Below, piece by piece: positions 8,715 to 18,163 of a stretch of DNA of 64,000 nt. How positions within the stretch are numbered: the stretch's first letter is position 1; every line of letters starts with the position of its first letter. The notes under the pieces were generated by a model. That model saw nothing but the letters and a program-made list of their open reading frames with translations. It was not told the origin of the DNA and searched no databases. The DNA lies in contig NZ_JBHSKT010000006.1 in the NCBI RefSeq assembly GCF_042657365.1, positions 124,001 to 188,000 of the forward strand. The letters run 5' to 3'. Both the position numbers and the translations under genes were made by a program. This DNA comes from Adhaeribacter_A terreus. GTDB lineage: Bacteria > Bacteroidota > Bacteroidia > Cytophagales > Hymenobacteraceae.

Positions 8715-9581
8715 TTACGCCTCCGTCAGCAATTCGCCAACGTGTTTCCGGATATTGTGGCAGATCTGATCGATGGGCAAATCGTTTTCATCTGAGCCAA
8801 ACGGGTTTTCAATTTCTTCGGCAATAAGCTCTAAACTGGCCAGCGCATACATAATTAAAACCACCACCGGAATAATAAAATAACCCAGGCTAAACACCCA
8901 GCCGAACGGCAAAGTGATGACGTAGAGAAACACGAACTTCTTAATAAAAACGCTGTAGGTAAACGGAATGGGCGTATTTTTAATGCGTTCGCAAGCGCCA
9001 CAAACGTCGGTCAGCGATTTTACTTCTTCGTTCAGTAATAATAATTGCGCCGCCGAAATTTTACCTTCAAGATGCAGATCACTTACTTTCTGAAAAATGG
9101 CCGCCGCCAGTTGGTTCGGAAAATGTTTGTCGCGTTTCAGATCCAAAACCGAATCAATCTCGTGGAAATCTTCGTTTTCGCGCAGCAGATTTTTCAGCGC
9201 AAAAGCATAATTCGGGATCATTTGCCGGAAAAACCTGCGGTCGTTCTCTTCGGGCAGAAATGCGCGGATCTTAATGGCCAGGTTGCGCGCGCTGTTGGTT
9301 AAACTACCCCAGATCTTGCGCCCTTCCCACCAGCGGTCGTAAGCCGTATTGGTGCGAAAAACCAGCAGCAACGAAATTACAAAACCCAGCACGGTGTGCA
9401 TTAGGCCCAGATTTTTAACATTATCGGCCACGTCTTTTTCCAGGAAATTGGTTTCCAGGTAAGCAATTAAACCCGCATACACACTCACAGCCAGCATTAA
9501 AGGCAGGAGTTTCCGGAACGTATCGGCTTTGGTTACGCGGAATATGAAAATGAACCAGTCTTTGGGGTTGTAATTGATCAT
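8715..9581 (-). CDS. Bestrophin-family (UPF0187) anion channel-like membrane protein
   Basis: This 288-aa protein begins MINYNPKDW, the usual start of bacterial bestrophin homologues, followed by an early hydrophobic helix pair and the conserved FRTNTAYDRWWEGRKIWG segment. Later come IPFTYSVFIKKFVF and a C-terminal ENPFGSDENDLP acidic segment, the counterpart of the bestrophin calcium-clasp region. Bacterial homologues form pentameric channels; known ones can be cation-selective. The frame extends 4 codons further to a TTG, but the ATG fits the family better. It lies between corA and pheS on the same strand, with a pheS terminator separating it, so it is probably transcribed alone. Confidence 0.9.
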   Translation of the reverse strand: MINYNPKDWFIFIFRVTKADTFRKLLPLMLAVSVYAGLIAYLETNFLEKDVADNVKNLGLMHTVLGFVISLLLVFRTNTAYDRWWEGRKIWGSLTNSARNLAIKIRAFLPEENDRRFFRQMIPNYAFALKNLLRENEDFHEIDSVLDLKRDKHFPNQLAAAIFQKVSDLHLEGKISAAQLLLLNEEVKSLTDVCGACERIKNTPIPFTYSVFIKKFVFLYVITLPFGWVFSLGYFIIPVVVLIMYALASLELIAEEIENPFGSDENDLPIDQICHNIRKHVGELLTEA

Positions 9582-9645
9582 CGGGCACAGCAAAAAGCGG
9601 CTACGAAATTACAGATTTCTTTTTTCTGAATTTCCGGAAATAAAA

Positions 9646-9678
9646 AAACCTCACAAAACTTTACGTGTTGTGAGGTTT
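9646..9678 (-). terminator. Terminator of pheS
   Basis: The perfect 11-bp arms AAACCTCACAA and TTGTGAGGTTT are followed on the minus strand by a run of T. It is 44 bp past the pheS stop. Confidence 0.85.
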
Positions 9679-9693
9679 GCAAAAATGCTGTAT

Positions 9694-9722
9694 AAAAACG
9701 CTATGGTTTCAGGCCGAAAAAC
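9694..9722. repeat. 30-bp interspersed element at pheS stop
   Basis: Core AAAACGCTATGGTTTC with spacer and AAAAACT arm; it touches the pheS stop codon. Confidence 0.8.
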
Positions 9723-10747
9723 TAAACTACGCTTTCGAACTGACGCAGGAAACGCACATCATTTTCGGTAAATAAACGCAGGTCTTTGATCTGGTATTTC
9801 AGCATGGTAATGCGCTCAATGCCCATACCAAACGCAAAGCCAGAAAATTTATCCGGATCGATCTTAGAGCTTTCCATAACCGCCGGATCGATCATGCCGC
9901 AACCGCCAATTTCTACCCAGCCGCTGTGTTTACAGATGTTGCAGCCTTCGCCTTTGCAAATGAGGCAGGTAATATCTACTTCGGCGCTTGGCTCCGTGAA
10001 CGGGAAAAACGACGGCCGGAAACGGATCTGCGTATGCGCCCCGAACATTTCTTTGGCGAAGTGATAAATGGTTTGTTTCAGATCGGCGAAGCTTACGTCT
10101 TTATCTATAAAAATGCCTTCTACCTGGTGGAACATGCAATGCGCGCGCGCCGAAATGGCTTCGTTGCGGAAAACGCGGCCCGGCATAATGGTACGGATGG
10201 GCGGTTGGTTGTTTTCCATTACGCGCACCTGCACTGTAGAAGTATGCGTTCTCAACAGATAATCGGGGTTTTTCTGCACAAAGAAGGTGTCCTGCATTTC
10301 GCGGGCCGGGTGGTTTTCCGGGAAGTTCAAGGCCGTAAAGTTGTGCCAGTCGTCTTCAATTTCCGGACCTTCGGAAACATTAAACCCGATACGGGCAAAA
10401 ATGCGGATGATCTCTTCGCGCACCAAAGAAAGCGGATGGCGGGTGCCCAGCGTGTTTGGAACCGGAGGAAGCGTAAAATCGATGTTCAGTTTTTCGGAAG
10501 AAGGTTGCGAACCGGCCAATTGTTCCTGGGCTTCGTCGAAACGCTGCTGCGCCAGTTGCTTTAAACCATTCAGTTGCTGCCCAACGAGTTTTTTCTCCTC
10601 ATTCGGTACCGTTTTCATCCCTTCGAACAGATCGGCAATATGACCTTTACGGCCCATGTATGCGATCCGGAATTCTTCGAGCTGCGCGGGATTTTCTATT
10701 ACAAAAGCGCGGATTTCCTGCGCTACCTGTTCAATCTTCTCTTTCAT
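9722..10747 (-). CDS. pheS: Phenylalanyl-tRNA synthetase alpha subunit
   Basis: This 341-aa class II synthetase subunit has an N-terminal coiled coil (about 1-85) that contacts tRNA, then the catalytic core with RHPLSLVREEI, motif 2 region MFHQVEGIFID, a cysteine cluster CLICKGEGCNICKHSGW and motif 3 GFAFGMGIERITML. It pairs with PheT to charge tRNA-Phe; pheT is not in the window, which is common in Bacteroidota. Length is standard. The start is supported by a TATCTTTG box 8 nt upstream (10755-10762), implying a nearly leaderless mRNA. The C-terminus ends within an interspersed repeat. Confidence 0.97.
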   Translation of the reverse strand: MKEKIEQVAQEIRAFVIENPAQLEEFRIAYMGRKGHIADLFEGMKTVPNEEKKLVGQQLNGLKQLAQQRFDEAQEQLAGSQPSSEKLNIDFTLPPVPNTLGTRHPLSLVREEIIRIFARIGFNVSEGPEIEDDWHNFTALNFPENHPAREMQDTFFVQKNPDYLLRTHTSTVQVRVMENNQPPIRTIMPGRVFRNEAISARAHCMFHQVEGIFIDKDVSFADLKQTIYHFAKEMFGAHTQIRFRPSFFPFTEPSAEVDITCLICKGEGCNICKHSGWVEIGGCGMIDPAVMESSKIDPDKFSGFAFGMGIERITMLKYQIKDLRLFTENDVRFLRQFESVV

Positions 10748-10754
10748 AAGGTTG

Positions 10755-10762
10755 CAAAGATA
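10755..10762 (-). promoter_or_regulatory. -7 promoter box (TATCTTTG) of pheS
   Basis: Exact TAnnTTTG match ending 8 nt before the pheS ATG. Transcription would begin within a few bases of the start codon, so the message may be leaderless or have a very short leader. Confidence 0.65.
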
Positions 10763-10832
10763 CGGATTTTAGGATTTGTAAATTTGAAGATTTGGTGATT
10801 TGAGAACGATTTCAGCTGTTCTTCCTTTCCCT

Positions 10833-11100
10833 GACTTTTCCGGCCTGAAAGCATATCGTTTTTTCGCTCTTAAAAGGTAAATTCAGGGGAGGACCTTTTG
10901 TCTGAACTTTGATTCTTTTAATTTTTGTGATGGCAATGATTTTATGCTGGAATGCACGCGGACAGATCAAGCCCTGTTCCTACTGCAGGTAAAAAACTCT
11001 CCGCCTAGACAGAAGGGGTTGGGGGGGGTGGTTTCTCACATTATCTGATCAAAATCCTGAAAATCCCAAAATCCCGAAATCCTGATTCAGACAAAACGTA
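10833..11100. repeat. Repeat-filled intergenic region
   Basis: This is the main part of the 622-bp gap between pheS and the TetR gene. It holds an interspersed element (10833-10863), a degenerate C/G-rich tail (TTGGGGGGGGTGG, near 11020) and an AATCCTGAAAATCCC-type repeat (11048-11095) also seen near 2840 and 19000. No gene is visible. Confidence 0.7.
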
Positions 11101-11310
11101 GGGTCATAAAATTTTACCCGCATTTCAACCGGCCAAATCTACCGTTCAACGGAATAAGTTTGAACAAAAAAGGCGCAATGAAGAAGTTTGCATCGCTGAA
11201 ATTCTGCTCCGGCTTGCAAACTTCAGCCGGCAAAAACAGGATTATCCGAACCAAAACAGGCTTTTTTATGGAAATTCGACTAAACGCGCCTGCTAGTAAA
11301 ATTATTTCGA

Positions 11311-11349
11311 ATGGAAACTTTCGAAACCAAAAACGTTTCCATAGTTTTG
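11311..11349 (+). promoter_or_regulatory. Efflux operon promoter with candidate TetR operator
   Basis: A -7 box TAGTTTTG lies at 11342-11349, 21 bp before the TetR start. Perfect 8-bp arms ATGGAAAC (11311-11318) and GTTTCCAT (11335-11342) flank a TTTCGAAA palindrome and run into the -7 box. That position suits autorepression by the TetR protein; this is inference. Confidence 0.5.
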
Positions 11350-11369
11350 CGCCGGAATTACAAAAACGG

Positions 11370-11984
11370 ATGGAATTAAAAGATAAAATTCTGGCTGTAG
11401 CCTTCGAAATGTTCCTGAAACGCGGCATCCGCAGCGTCTCGATGGATGACATTGCGCAGGAAATGGCTATCTCTAAAAAAACGATCTACAAATGGTATGA
11501 AAACAAAGATGCGATTGTATTTGCTGCCATTGAAAACTACCTGAAAGTTACCGAAGAACGCTGCAATTGCTTTGCCGAGCAATCTGCCAATGCCATAGAC
11601 GAGCTTTTCCAGACCATGGATATGCTGCGGCAAATGTTCGGCGGCATACACCCCTCGGTTATTTTCGATATCCAGAAATTTCACCCGAAAACCTGGCAGC
11701 TGATCGAAAAACATAAATCCAGCTTCCTGCTTTCTAAAATAATCAACAACATGAACCGCGGCATAAAAGAAAGCCTGTACCGCGCCGACCTGGATGTTGA
11801 AATAATAAGCCGCCTGCGCCTGGCCCAGATCGGGATCGTTTTTAACAATGAAACTTTTCCGCCTTCGCAATTCAATCAGCAGCGCGTGCAGGTTGCCTGC
11901 CTGGAACATTATATGCTGGGCATTGCCACGCTTAAAGGCCACAAACTGATCAATAAATATAAACACGTTACCGAAGAAGAATAA
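11370..11984 (+). CDS. TetR/AcrR-family transcriptional regulator
   Basis: The N-terminal HTH is clear in this 204-aa protein: MELKDKILAVAFEMFLKRG, then VSMDDIAQEMAISKKTIYKWYENKD. The rest is a helical ligand-binding and dimer domain. The frame is open 70 codons upstream, but the family start at 11370 and the -7 box at 11342-11349 rule out the longer form. It is the first gene of the operon, 13 bp before the TolC-family gene, so it probably senses a pump substrate and represses its own operon. Which ligand is unknown. Confidence 0.93.
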   Translation: MELKDKILAVAFEMFLKRGIRSVSMDDIAQEMAISKKTIYKWYENKDAIVFAAIENYLKVTEERCNCFAEQSANAIDELFQTMDMLRQMFGGIHPSVIFDIQKFHPKTWQLIEKHKSSFLLSKIINNMNRGIKESLYRADLDVEIISRLRLAQIGIVFNNETFPPSQFNQQRVQVACLEHYMLGIATLKGHKLINKYKHVTEEE

Positions 11985-11997
11985 TAACCGCACATTT

Positions 11998-13350
11998 ATG
12001 AAAACTATAAGTAAACTTTTTCTGCTGGTTTTGTTGAGCGCGTTCAACGTTTCGGCAAGCCAGGCCCAGAATACCCCGCAAGCCTTTAGCCTGAAGCAAG
12101 CTGTAGATTACGCCCTCCAGAACCAGGAACGCCTTAAAATTGCCCAGAACGAAACTAAAATTGCCAACGCTAAAATTGGTGAGATCCGGGCTATTGGTTT
12201 GCCGCAGGTTAATATTGGCGCAGAAGTTGGCAATAACTTTATTCCGCAAAGCACCTTTTTACCTGCCGAAATTTTTGGTGGCCCGGCCGGTGAATTCCTT
12301 CCGGTTGAGTTTACGCCGAAATTTACCGGTAGCGCTGCCATTTCCGCCAGCCAGCTGTTATTTAATGGTTCTTACTTAATCGGTTTAAAGGCAGCTTCTA
12401 CGTATTCTCAACTTTCGGCCAAGCAGTTGGTTCAAACCGAGATCCAGACTACGGAGCAGGTTACCAAAGCTTATTATACCGTTTTGGTAAGTCACGCCCG
12501 CCGCGAATTACTGGATGCCAACTTAAGCCGCCTGGATACTTTGCTAAAGCAAACCAAAGAAATGCATAAGAATGGTTTTGTAGAGAAACTGGACGTTGAC
12601 CGCCTGACAGTTACTTACAATAACCTGAAAATTGAACAGCAGAAAACAGACCGCCTTATCGAGCTAAGCGAAACGTTGCTGAAATTCCAGATGGGAATGA
12701 ACCAGCAGGAAGCTATTACGCTAACCGATAAACTGGACAATGTGGAAGTGGACATGAACAAGGTGAATACTAAAGATTTCAACTACGCTAACCGGATCGA
12801 ATATGCTATCCTGGAAACGCAACGCGATCTGGCCACCCTCGATATCCGCAATATAAAGGCCGGCTATTACCCGAGCCTGGCTTTGAATGCCCGGTATGGC
12901 GGCAATATGGCAAACAACCTGTTCAGTGCTGTTACCAAACCGGATAACTGGTTGAGCTTTGGTTATGTGGGCATTGGCCTGCAGATCCCGGTTTTCGATG
13001 GCTTAAGCAAAAGCTACCAAACCCAACAAGCTAAACTGCGCCTTGAAAATGCCAACCACGGCCTGAACCTGACCAAACAGAGCATCGACCTACAACTGAA
13101 TTCTTCATCTACGAATCTTACCAACGCACTGCAGCAGTTAGAATCGCAGAAGCAGAACATGGCGCTGGCCGAAGACATTGCCCGCGTAGCCAAAATCAAA
13201 TTTCAGGAAGGTGTAGGTTCTAACCTGGAAGTAGTGAACGCCGAAACCGACCTTCGTACTGCCCAAACCAATTACTACGCAGCTCTATTCGATGCGCTTA
13301 TTGCGAAAGTAGATCTGGATGTAGCTACCGGCACACTGGTTCAGAAGTAA
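11998..13350 (+). CDS. TolC-family outer-membrane efflux channel
   Basis: This 450-aa protein has a signal peptide (MKTISKLFLLVLLSAFNVSASQAQ) and two OEP repeats, the first starting SLKQAVDYALQNQERLKIAQNE and the second near DFNYANRIEYAILETQRDLATLD. Long coiled-coil helices follow each. TolC trimers form the outer-membrane exit duct of tripartite pumps. It is placed between the TetR regulator and the membrane-fusion gene, the standard order in Bacteroidota. The coding frame begins 13 bp after the regulator's stop, which suggests co-transcription. Confidence 0.95.
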   Translation: MKTISKLFLLVLLSAFNVSASQAQNTPQAFSLKQAVDYALQNQERLKIAQNETKIANAKIGEIRAIGLPQVNIGAEVGNNFIPQSTFLPAEIFGGPAGEFLPVEFTPKFTGSAAISASQLLFNGSYLIGLKAASTYSQLSAKQLVQTEIQTTEQVTKAYYTVLVSHARRELLDANLSRLDTLLKQTKEMHKNGFVEKLDVDRLTVTYNNLKIEQQKTDRLIELSETLLKFQMGMNQQEAITLTDKLDNVEVDMNKVNTKDFNYANRIEYAILETQRDLATLDIRNIKAGYYPSLALNARYGGNMANNLFSAVTKPDNWLSFGYVGIGLQIPVFDGLSKSYQTQQAKLRLENANHGLNLTKQSIDLQLNSSSTNLTNALQQLESQKQNMALAEDIARVAKIKFQEGVGSNLEVVNAETDLRTAQTNYYAALFDALIAKVDLDVATGTLVQK

Positions 13351-13403
13351 TTCAAAACGCTATCTAAAACACTTAAAAAAGTAAAACCGCAACTCCCTAT
13401 AAA

Positions 13404-14537
13404 ATGAAAAATCCAATTACCATACTTTCCCTGGCACTTTTAGTAAGCTTTACTGCCTGCAACAGCGATGGCGGCGGCGATAAAACAGCCCAACTGGAAA
13501 AACTAAAAAAAGAACAAGCAGAAATTGAAGCTAAAATTGCCACACTGGAAGGCGAACTGAAAGTTGCCGGCAAAGGTGCTGAATTAACTGAAAAAGCAGT
13601 GCCGGTTGGCGTGATCACGGTAAAGCCGGAAAATTTCAAGCACTATTTAGAAGTGCAGGGCAAAGTAGATTTCGAGCAGAACGTAATGGTGAGCGCCAGA
13701 GTACCGGGCGTGCTAACCAGCCTGCGCGTAAACCGCGGCGACCGGGTTTCCAAAGGCCAGATCCTGGCTACCATCGATGCTTCGGTTTTAGACCTAAACA
13801 TTGCTGAACTGAAGTCGAGCGTAGATTTAGCCAGAACGGTATACAACAAGCAGAAAAATCTCTGGGATCAGAAAATTGGTACTGAAATTCAGTTTTTAAC
13901 GGCTAAAAACAACAAAGAAAGCCTGGAAAGCAAACTGAAAACCCTGGAGGAACAACGCGATCAGTACAATATTAAAGCGCCTATCAGTGGTTTAGTGGAC
14001 GAAGTATTGCCGAAAAGCGGAGAAGCTGTAGCGCCGGGTGTGGGTATCATTCGCGTAGTAAACCCTGCAGGTACCAAAGTAGTTGCCGAGGTTTCTGAAG
14101 CTTATGCCGCCAAGATCAGAAAAGGCGACGAAGCGGTAGTTTTCTTCCCGGATATGAACAAGGAAGTGCCGGCTACGGTGCGCGTGGTTGGTACAGCTAT
14201 CAACCCAAATTCCCGTGCTTTCACGATTGAGTTAGGCCTGAAAGATACTAAAGGTATTTCGCTGAACCCGAATATGATTGCCGTAGTGAAGATCAACGAT
14301 TACTCACAGGAAAGCGCTACCGTTTTGCCGCTTAACCTGATCCAGAAAGACGAAAAATCGAGCTACGTGTATGTGGTGGAAGAAAAAGGCGACAAGAAAA
14401 TTGCCATTCGCCGCACGGTAACTACCGGCCAGAGCTACAAAGATAAAATCGAGATCCTGAGCGGCATTTCGGAGAACGACAAAGTAGTAAGCTCCGGTTA
14501 CCAAAGCCTGAACGAAGGCCAGCCGGTTTCATTTTAA
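13404..14537 (+). CDS. RND efflux membrane-fusion (HlyD/AcrA-type) lipoprotein
   Basis: This 377-aa protein has a lipoprotein signal peptide ending FTAC (Cys about residue 19). A short coiled-coil (QLEKLKKEQAEIEAKIATLEGEL) comes next, which is an unusual N-terminal addition. Then come the barrel-sandwich halves (VSARVPGVLTSLRVNRGDRVSKGQ and APISGLVDEVLPKSGEAV), the alpha hairpin between them, a beta-barrel and a membrane-proximal domain. It links the RND pump to the TolC channel in the periplasm. It follows the TolC gene by 53 bp and precedes the pump by 189 bp, a gap taken up by a perfect inverted repeat. Confidence 0.95.
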   Translation: MKNPITILSLALLVSFTACNSDGGGDKTAQLEKLKKEQAEIEAKIATLEGELKVAGKGAELTEKAVPVGVITVKPENFKHYLEVQGKVDFEQNVMVSARVPGVLTSLRVNRGDRVSKGQILATIDASVLDLNIAELKSSVDLARTVYNKQKNLWDQKIGTEIQFLTAKNNKESLESKLKTLEEQRDQYNIKAPISGLVDEVLPKSGEAVAPGVGIIRVVNPAGTKVVAEVSEAYAAKIRKGDEAVVFFPDMNKEVPATVRVVGTAINPNSRAFTIELGLKDTKGISLNPNMIAVVKINDYSQESATVLPLNLIQKDEKSSYVYVVEEKGDKKIAIRRTVTTGQSYKDKIEILSGISENDKVVSSGYQSLNEGQPVSF

Positions 14538-14584
14538 TTAGAAATTAATTATCAATATCTGAGATTACGCAATCAAGAGAGAAA

Positions 14585-14685
14585 GTCCCCCTTTGGAGGG
14601 GGTAGGGGGAGGATTTGTACATTATCTGATTAAATACAATCCTGATAATTCTCCTGTCCTCCCCCTACCCCCTCCAAAGGGGGAC
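14585..14685. repeat. Perfect 29-bp inverted repeat inside the efflux operon
   Basis: The arms at 14585-14613 and 14657-14685 are exact complements separated by 43 nt. The + strand left arm contains GGAGGGGGTAGGGGGAGG, which could also form a quadruplex. It lies between the membrane-fusion and pump genes, so the mRNA would carry a very strong hairpin 42 nt before the pump start. It belongs to the same C/G-rich repeat style as 2770 and 18917. Confidence 0.9.
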
Positions 14686-14726
14686 CAAATCAGAAATGCG
14701 TAAGATCAGTTATTATTTAGAGCTTT

Positions 14727-17700
14727 ATGAAAGAAAAAATAAAAGAATTCTGGCTTACCAGCTGGGCCGTCGATAATAAAACGTCGGTATACGTGATGAC
14801 GGTGATCATTTCGCTGGCCGGTATTTTCACCTATAATAAACTCCAGAAAGAAAACTTCCCTGATATCGTAATTCCGACCATGATGGTTTCGGCCATTTAT
14901 CCGGGAACATCGCCTTCGGATATGGAGAACCTTGTAACCCGCCCGATCGAGAAAGAGATCAAGGCGCTGAACGGGGTGAAGAAAGTTACGTCTTCTTCAA
15001 ACCAGGATTTCACTTTAATTACAGTGGAATTCAACACCGATGTTGATGTAGCCGACGCGAAGCAGAAAACCAAAGATGCGGTAGATAAAGCCCGTCCGGA
15101 ACTGCCAACCGACCTTTTGGAAGAACCGCGGGTGCAGGAGATCAGCTTCTCCGAAATGCCGATCATGTACGTGAACCTTTCGGGAAATTACAGCGCGGAA
15201 AGACTGAAGAAATACGCCGAAGACCTGCAGGATAAAATTGAAGGTCTGCCGGAAATTAACCGCGTAGACATTGTAGGAGCCCTGGATCAGGAAGTGCAGA
15301 TCAACGTGGATATGTATAAAATGCAGGCCGCCAAGATCAGTTTCCGCGATATTCAGCAGGCCATTGCCATGGAAAACATGACAGTTTCCGGCGGTACCGT
15401 AACCGTAGGCGAAATGAAACGGGCCGTGCGCGTGGTTGGACAGTACACCGATCCGAATGAAATTGGCAACATCGTGATTAAGTCAGCGGGTGGCGGCAAT
15501 ATTCCGTTGCGCGAAATTGCAGAAGTGGTAGATGGTTTTAAAGAGCGCGAAAGCTTTGCCCGTTTAGATAACAAGCCGGTAATTACCCTGAACGTGATCA
15601 AGCGTTCCGGCGAAAATCTGATCGAAGCGTCGGATAAAATCAACACAATCGTGAAGGAAATGGAAACTTCCCAGCTTCCGAAAGATCTGAAAGTTACCAT
15701 TACCGGCGATCAATCGAACCAAACGCGTCACACGCTGAATGACCTGATCGGTACCATTATTATCGGTTTCGTGCTGGTAACGTTCATCCTGATGTTTTTT
15801 ATGGGTACAACCAACGCACTTTTTGTGGGTTTATCGGTACCATTATCCATGTTCTTGGCTTTCTTCTTAATGCCGGTTGTGGGTGGCATCACCGATTCTT
15901 CCTTCTCCCTGAACATGATCGTGCTTTTCGCGTTCCTGCTGGCTTTGGGTATTGTGGTAGACGATGCCATTGTGGTAATTGAGAACACACACCGCATTCA
16001 CCACCAGTACCACTGGAACATTATTAAATCTACGAAAGCGGCCGCCGGCGAAGTATTCGTGCCGGTTTTAGCGGGTACTTTAACTACTGTTGCGCCATTC
16101 GTACCACTGCTTTTCTGGCCGGGCATTATCGGGGAATTCATGTTCTACTTGCCAATCACGCTTATCTTAACCCTGATGGCGTCGTTGCTGGTAGCGTTCC
16201 TGATCAACCCGATCTTTGCAGTAAGCTTTATGGGTAAAGATGAAAATCCGAACCCGGTGAAAGCCCGCAAAACGTTTGTGTATTCCATGATCGTGCTGGC
16301 CGTTTTTGCCGGAATCTGCTACCTGTCCGGCTGGATCGGTTTAGCCAACCTGACTGTATTTATTATGCTTTTCGTGGCACTGAATAAATACGTGTTTACC
16401 AAGTGGATCAACGGTTTCCAGAACCGCGTTTTGCCAGCCATGATGAATGGTTACGAGCGCGTGTTGCGTTCATTGCTGAAAGGTTACCGCCCTATCTTTG
16501 TAATGATCGGTATGGTAGTTTTATTAATCCTTTCGGTGGTAATTACCGCAATCCGCGCGCCTAAAGTAGATTTCTTCCCGAAAGGCGACCCGAACTTTAT
16601 TTATACCTACATCGTGCTGCCGGTTGGTACCGACCAGACCGCTACCGATTCCATTACCCGCATTGTGGAGCGGCGCGTTACGAAAGTGGTGGGTGCCGAT
16701 AACCCGGACGTAGAATCTATTATTTCCAACGTAGCGATTGGCGCCGGCGATCCAAGCCAGCCATCGATCCAGGCCGAATCGCAAAAAGGTAAAGTGAGCG
16801 TGGCGTTTAAGGAATTCCAGTACCGTACCGGTCCGGCTACCAGCACCTATCTGAACCAGATCCGCGAAGCCGTGAAAGGTATTCCAGGGGCGGAAATTGT
16901 GGTGGAGCAGGAGCAAAATGGTCCACCGGTTGGTAAGCCAATTTCCATCGAAGTTTCCGGCGAAGATTATCCTGGATTGATCAAGCTTTCGAACCGCGTA
17001 GAGCGCTACATCGATTCATTGCAGATTGCCGGTATTGAAGATCTGCGTTCGAATTTAGAAGACAGCAACCCGGAACTTACTGTTTCTATTGACCGGGTAC
17101 GTGCGAACCGCGAAGGCTTGAGCACTGCCCAGATTGGTTCAGAGCTCCGGACCGCGATCTACGGCGTAGAAGCCAGCAAATTCAAACGCAACGAAGACGA
17201 ATACCCGATCCAGATCCGTTACGCCGAGCCTTACCGCAAAAACATCGACGCGCTGATGGATATGCGCATTACGTTCCGCGATATGAATACAGGCCAGGTG
17301 CGTCAAGTACCAATTTCTTCGGTAGCAAAAATTGAATACAATACCACGTATGGTGGTATTCAGCGGAAAAACCTGAAGCGCGTAATTACTATTGGTTCGA
17401 ACGTTTTGGCCGGCTACAACGCAAACGAAGTGGTTGGAAACATCAACAAAGCCCTGAAGAAATTCGATACGCCGGAAGGTTTCGAAATTAAAATGGGCGG
17501 TGAGCAAGAAGACCAGAAAGAAACCGGCGACTTCCTCGGAATGGCTTTATTGGCTTCTTTGGGCCTGATCTTCTTAATTCTGGTTACGCAGTTCAACTCC
17601 GTTTCCAAGCCGGTTATCATTCTTTCCGAAATCATTTTCAGTATCATCGGAGTGCTTTTAGGGTTCTCAATCTTCGGCATGAATATTTCGGTAGTAATGA

Positions 17701-18161
17701 CGGGTATCGGTATTATTGCGCTGGCGGGTATTGTGGTGAAAAACGGTATCCTGCTGGTTGAATTTACTGACCACCTGCGCAGCGAAGGCCTGGAACTGAA
17801 AGAAGCGATCGTGATGGGCGGTAAAACCCGTCTGAACCCGGTAATTCTTACCGCAACAGCCGCGATTTTAGGTCTTATTCCGCTGGCAATTGGTTTGAAC
17901 ATCAACTTCTTTACCTTGTTCAGCGAACTTGACCCACACATGTTCGTGGGTGGCGAAAGTGCAGTATTCTGGGGACCTTTGGCCTGGACGATCATTTTTG
18001 GTCTGGCTTTTGCAACCTTCCTTACCTTATTGGTTGTTCCAGTAATGTACTTATTGAACGAGAAGCTGAAAAATAAAATTTCCGGCAATAAAAATCGTTC
18101 TGAAATTGAAGGAAAACACTTGCACGGTACGCCGGTAAATGTGAAAGAATTAACTGTTTAA
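14727..18161 (+). CDS. RND-family efflux pump (HAE1/AcrB type)
   Basis: At 1144 aa it is longer than typical AcrB proteins but has the RND pattern: TM1 near 20-38, a first periplasmic loop (about 40-340), TM2-6, a central cytoplasmic stretch, a second periplasmic loop and TM8-12. The paired TM4 Asp residues for proton relay are in GIVVDDAIVVIEN (Asp412 and Asp413). GGIQRK and KNGILLVEF are also present. It exports hydrophobic compounds or drugs by proton motive force with the adjacent fusion protein and TolC channel. An extra hydrophobic region near 515-560 and a segment near 1060-1090 (HMFVGGESAVFWGPLAW) probably account for the length. Substrates are unknown. Confidence 0.96.
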   Translation: MKEKIKEFWLTSWAVDNKTSVYVMTVIISLAGIFTYNKLQKENFPDIVIPTMMVSAIYPGTSPSDMENLVTRPIEKEIKALNGVKKVTSSSNQDFTLITVEFNTDVDVADAKQKTKDAVDKARPELPTDLLEEPRVQEISFSEMPIMYVNLSGNYSAERLKKYAEDLQDKIEGLPEINRVDIVGALDQEVQINVDMYKMQAAKISFRDIQQAIAMENMTVSGGTVTVGEMKRAVRVVGQYTDPNEIGNIVIKSAGGGNIPLREIAEVVDGFKERESFARLDNKPVITLNVIKRSGENLIEASDKINTIVKEMETSQLPKDLKVTITGDQSNQTRHTLNDLIGTIIIGFVLVTFILMFFMGTTNALFVGLSVPLSMFLAFFLMPVVGGITDSSFSLNMIVLFAFLLALGIVVDDAIVVIENTHRIHHQYHWNIIKSTKAAAGEVFVPVLAGTLTTVAPFVPLLFWPGIIGEFMFYLPITLILTLMASLLVAFLINPIFAVSFMGKDENPNPVKARKTFVYSMIVLAVFAGICYLSGWIGLANLTVFIMLFVALNKYVFTKWINGFQNRVLPAMMNGYERVLRSLLKGYRPIFVMIGMVVLLILSVVITAIRAPKVDFFPKGDPNFIYTYIVLPVGTDQTATDSITRIVERRVTKVVGADNPDVESIISNVAIGAGDPSQPSIQAESQKGKVSVAFKEFQYRTGPATSTYLNQIREAVKGIPGAEIVVEQEQNGPPVGKPISIEVSGEDYPGLIKLSNRVERYIDSLQIAGIEDLRSNLEDSNPELTVSIDRVRANREGLSTAQIGSELRTAIYGVEASKFKRNEDEYPIQIRYAEPYRKNIDALMDMRITFRDMNTGQVRQVPISSVAKIEYNTTYGGIQRKNLKRVITIGSNVLAGYNANEVVGNINKALKKFDTPEGFEIKMGGEQEDQKETGDFLGMALLASLGLIFLILVTQFNSVSKPVIILSEIIFSIIGVLLGFSIFGMNISVVMTGIGIIALAGIVVKNGILLVEFTDHLRSEGLELKEAIVMGGKTRLNPVILTATAAILGLIPLAIGLNINFFTLFSELDPHMFVGGESAVFWGPLAWTIIFGLAFATFLTLLVVPVMYLLNEKLKNKISGNKNRSEIEGKHLHGTPVNVKELTV

Positions 18162-18163
18162 AA

